From positions 1-25,088 of the forward strand of contig NZ_CAJUBK010000036.1 in NCBI RefSeq assembly GCF_910584465.1: a stretch of DNA of 25,088 nucleotides. The letters are read 5' to 3'. The stretch is from an uncultured Oscillibacter sp. (GTDB taxonomy: Bacteria > Bacillota > Clostridia > Oscillospirales > Oscillospiraceae). Made by a program: the position numbers and the translations under genes. The notes below the pieces were generated by a model. That model had not been told where the DNA came from and ran no database searches. It was given only the letters and a program-made list of their open reading frames with translations. Below are positions 23,028-25,088 of the stretch, piece after piece. How positions within the stretch are numbered: position 1 is the first letter of the stretch; each line of letters starts with the position of its first letter.

Positions 23028-24140
23028 ATGAGCGCCGCGGAAAACAAGCTCCAGGAGGCCCTGGCCGCCTTCGACTTCGGGGCCCCCGTGGTGGGCGCCC
23101 TGCGCTATGGCAAGGGCCATATCAACGACACCTTCGTGGTCCACACCCAGCCGGAGGACCTCTCCTGCCGCCGCTTCATCCTCCAGCGGATGAGCGCCGC
23201 CGCCTTCAAGCGCCCCGATGAGCTGATGGAGAACATCATCGGCGTCACCGAGTACCTGGGCCGCCGGATCGAGGCCGCCGGCGGCGACCGGGACCGGGAG
23301 GCCATGCGGGTCCTCCGCCCCCGGGACGGCGAGCCCTATTTCACCGACAGCGAGGGCGGCGCGTGGCGGGTCTATCCCTTCGTGGAGCACACGACCTGCT
23401 TCCAGTCGGCGGACACGCCGGAGCTCTTCGCCGCGTCGGGCCGGGCCTTCGGCCGCTTCCAGCGGCTGCTGGAGGGGTACCCGGCGCAGACGCTGCACGA
23501 GACCATCCCCCGCTTCCACGACACGGAGGACCGCCTAGCCAAGCTCCGGGCCGCCGTGGAGGCGGACCCCCTGGGCCGGGCGGAGGGCTGCGGGCCGGAG
23601 ATCGCCTTCGCCATGGAGCGGGCGGCGGACTGCTCCGTGGCCCTGGACGCCCTGCGGGCGGGGAAGCTCCCCCTCCGGGTCACCCACAACGACACGAAGC
23701 TGAACAACGTCCTGATGGACGAGGCGACCCATGAGGGCGTGTGCATCATCGACCTGGACACGGTCATGCCGGGCCTGGTGCTCTACGACTTCGGCGACTC
23801 CATCCGCTTCGGCGCCAACCACAGCGCCGAGGACGAGCGGGACCTGAGCAAAGTGGACCTGGACGTGGACCTCTTCGCCGCCTACACCGGCGCCTTCCTG
23901 GAGGGCGTGGGCGGGGCGCTGACGGACACGGAGATCGAGTACCTCCCCTGGGGGGCCAAGCTCATGACCCTGGAGTGCGGGATGCGCTTCCTGACGGACC
24001 ACCTGGAGGGCGACCGCTATTTCCATATCAGCCGGGAAGGCCAGAACCTGGACCGCTGCCGCACCCAGTTCAAGCTGGTGCGCGGCATGGAGGAGCGCTG
24101 GTCCCAGCTGGAAGCCATCGTGGGACGATACATCGGATGA
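23028..24140 (+). CDS. nahK: N-acetylhexosamine 1-kinase (NahK-like, APH fold)
   Basis: NahK phosphorylates GlcNAc or GalNAc at the anomeric carbon, feeding the galacto-/lacto-N-biose salvage path. The 370-residue protein has the aminoglycoside-phosphotransferase fold with the blocks I recall from bifidobacterial NahK: YGKGHINDTF (about 26-35), GGAWRVYPFVEHT, the catalytic loop LRVTHNDTKLNNVLMDE, the metal loop IIDLDTVMPGLVLYDFGDSI, RFGANHSAEDERDLSKV, and MTLECGMRFLTDHLEGDRYF. All catalytic residues (Asp and Asn in HNDTKLNN, Asp in DLD) are present. Start: ATG at 23028-23030, one base after the previous stop, with GGGAGG 7 bases upstream. A homoserine kinase-like role is much less likely. Confidence 0.88.
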   Translation: MSAAENKLQEALAAFDFGAPVVGALRYGKGHINDTFVVHTQPEDLSCRRFILQRMSAAAFKRPDELMENIIGVTEYLGRRIEAAGGDRDREAMRVLRPRDGEPYFTDSEGGAWRVYPFVEHTTCFQSADTPELFAASGRAFGRFQRLLEGYPAQTLHETIPRFHDTEDRLAKLRAAVEADPLGRAEGCGPEIAFAMERAADCSVALDALRAGKLPLRVTHNDTKLNNVLMDEATHEGVCIIDLDTVMPGLVLYDFGDSIRFGANHSAEDERDLSKVDLDVDLFAAYTGAFLEGVGGALTDTEIEYLPWGAKLMTLECGMRFLTDHLEGDRYFHISREGQNLDRCRTQFKLVRGMEERWSQLEAIVGRYIG

Positions 24141-25006
24141 ACATACTCTTCGACGAGGAGCGCCTGCGCAAGCTGATCGCCAACCTGAAGATCCTCACCG
24201 GGGTGCCCTCCAATATCCTGGACCCGGAGGGCCGGGACATCAACCTCTTCCGGGGGCACCCGCCCTTCTGCCGGGCCATCAACGACCTGCCCGAGGGCCA
24301 CGAGCGCTGCGTCGCCTGCGACCGCTGCAAGATCCAGCACTACACGGCGGAGAAGGGCTTCCAGTTCTACCGCTGCCACGCCGGCATCTGCGAGGCCGTC
24401 ATGCCCCTCTACGACAAAAAGAACCCCCTGGCCTACCTGGCGGTGGGCTGCTACCTGGACGACTCCCCCATCGAGGAGCAGTGGCAGAACACCCGCTCCC
24501 TCCTGGACTGGTGGCCCGACGGCCCCGATGCGCTGAAGGACGCCTTCTTCCAGTTCCACCAGTATTCCCGGCAGGAGATCCTGGCCTATACCGAGACCCT
24601 GGAGGCCCTGTCCTCCTACATCCAGCTCAAGGGCATGATCCTGACCACCGAGCAGACGGACCTCCAGAAGCTGGAGCTGTACCTGGACCAGCACTACATG
24701 GAGAAGCTGTCCCTGGCCTCCATCTCCAAGGAGCTCCACATCGGCCGGACCAAGCTCTGCGCCCTGGCCAAGGAGCTCTCCGACGGCCGCACCCTCTCCC
24801 ACCTGATCGCCCAGCGCCGGATCGGCGCGGCCAAGCGGCTGCTGCTCCAGAGCAGCCTGCCCATCTCCGCCATCGGGGAGGCGGTGGGCATCAGCGACTA
24901 CAACTACTTCTCCAAGGTCTTCCGCTCCGCCACCGGCATGACCCCCAGCGCGTTCCGCAAGGACGCCCGGGACGCGGCGGCGGGAGCGGCCTCCCGGCCG
25001 GGCTGA
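24137..25006 (+). CDS. PocR-domain AraC-family regulator
   Basis: The 289-residue protein joins an N-terminal PocR sensor domain (about 5-170) to a C-terminal AraC helix-turn-helix pair (about 185-280). The sensor has a cysteine set: FCRAINDLPEGHERCVACDR, CKIQHYTAEKG, CHAGICEAVMPL. The DNA-binding part has LSLASISKELHIGRTKLCAL and SAIGEAVGISDYNYFSKVFR. PocR domains bind small organic ligands; here the ligand may be a sugar or its breakdown product, by context. It starts at ATG 24137-24139 inside the nahK stop (ATGA) with no clear ribosome site of its own, so it depends on coupling. It may control its own operon. It ends about 40 bases before a 30-bp palindrome. Confidence 0.9.
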   Translation: MNILFDEERLRKLIANLKILTGVPSNILDPEGRDINLFRGHPPFCRAINDLPEGHERCVACDRCKIQHYTAEKGFQFYRCHAGICEAVMPLYDKKNPLAYLAVGCYLDDSPIEEQWQNTRSLLDWWPDGPDALKDAFFQFHQYSRQEILAYTETLEALSSYIQLKGMILTTEQTDLQKLELYLDQHYMEKLSLASISKELHIGRTKLCALAKELSDGRTLSHLIAQRRIGAAKRLLLQSSLPISAIGEAVGISDYNYFSKVFRSATGMTPSAFRKDARDAAAGAASRPG

Positions 25007-25008
25007 CC

Positions 25009-25035
25009 GGCCGGGGGCCGTGCGCCCCCCCGGCC
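25009..25035 (+). terminator. Hairpin behind the AraC-type gene
   Basis: GGCCGGGGG (25009-25017) pairs with CCCCCGGCC (25027-25035) across a 9-base loop, beginning 3 bases past the stop codon. It has no T-tract; it is possibly part of the operon end together with the palindrome that follows. Confidence 0.4.
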
Positions 25036-25045
25036 TCTGCGTCCC

Positions 25046-25075
25046 CCGCCGCCGGACGGATCCGTCCGGCGGCGG
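25046..25075. terminator. 30-bp perfect palindrome at the operon end
   Basis: CCGCCGCCGGACGGA and TCCGTCCGGCGGCGG form a perfect palindrome without spacer (15 bp per arm, 25046-25060 and 25061-25075). It could be a terminator stem, but no T-run follows in the 13 bases left in the window. Confidence 0.5.
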
Positions 25076-25088
25076 CGCGCCCTCTGAC

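Overview
The window is chromosomal DNA from a GC-rich member of the Clostridia, most likely an Oscillospiraceae/Ruminococcaceae-type gut Firmicute. The evidence is HrcA/CIRCE heat-shock control with CIRCE at both groES and hrcA, a DnaK of Firmicutes type, RNase M5, DUF951 and ComEC together, strong AGGAGG ribosome sites and very GC-rich coding sequence. This placement rests on gene content, not on a marker gene. No rRNA, tRNA or CRISPR was seen.

Layout. 1-254 holds the start of a tyrosine recombinase that runs off the window. 528-2264 is a small AT-rich integrative element (integrase plus an excisionase remnant) inserted at the 3' end of groEL. It is bounded by a 16-bp direct repeat that contains the groEL stop codon. 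2249-4521 is the groES-groEL operon with promoter and CIRCE. 4593-5669 carries a small unknown protein and RNase M5 (rnmV). 5746-9091 is comEC-holA, followed by a lipoprotein-like or membrane-anchored (beta/alpha)8 'putative glycoside hydrolase' (9198-10301) and rpiB (10355-10792). 10909-16660 is the class I heat-shock operon hrcA-grpE-dnaK-dnaJ with a PHP-type phosphatase attached behind dnaJ. 16853-18058 holds a Crp/Fnr regulator and a hotdog thioesterase. 18254-20810 holds a one-helix micro-protein, DUF951, an S1-domain protein and rarA. 20906-25006 is a tightly coupled operon galE - nucleotidyltransferase - nahK - PocR/AraC regulator, ending in a 30-bp palindrome.

How the parts work together. 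Both chaperone operons start at sigma-A-like promoters whose transcription start overlaps CIRCE, so HrcA, made from the second operon, should repress both. The element has inserted without changing the GroEL protein, and it brings its own terminator about 110 bp behind groEL, in place of the native terminator that now lies about 1.75 kb away. The last operon looks like a compact N-acetylhexosamine salvage route: NahK makes HexNAc-1-phosphate, the GT-A nucleotidyltransferase would make UDP-HexNAc, and the epimerase has a cysteine at the gate position that in known GalEs permits UDP-HexNAc.

The most interesting points are the groEL-targeted minimal element with its reconstructable att and arm sites, a 27-bp inverted repeat that brackets its integrase promoter, the heavily folded groES-groEL spacer, the HexNAc operon, and possible Spo0A boxes in front of a small unknown gene.
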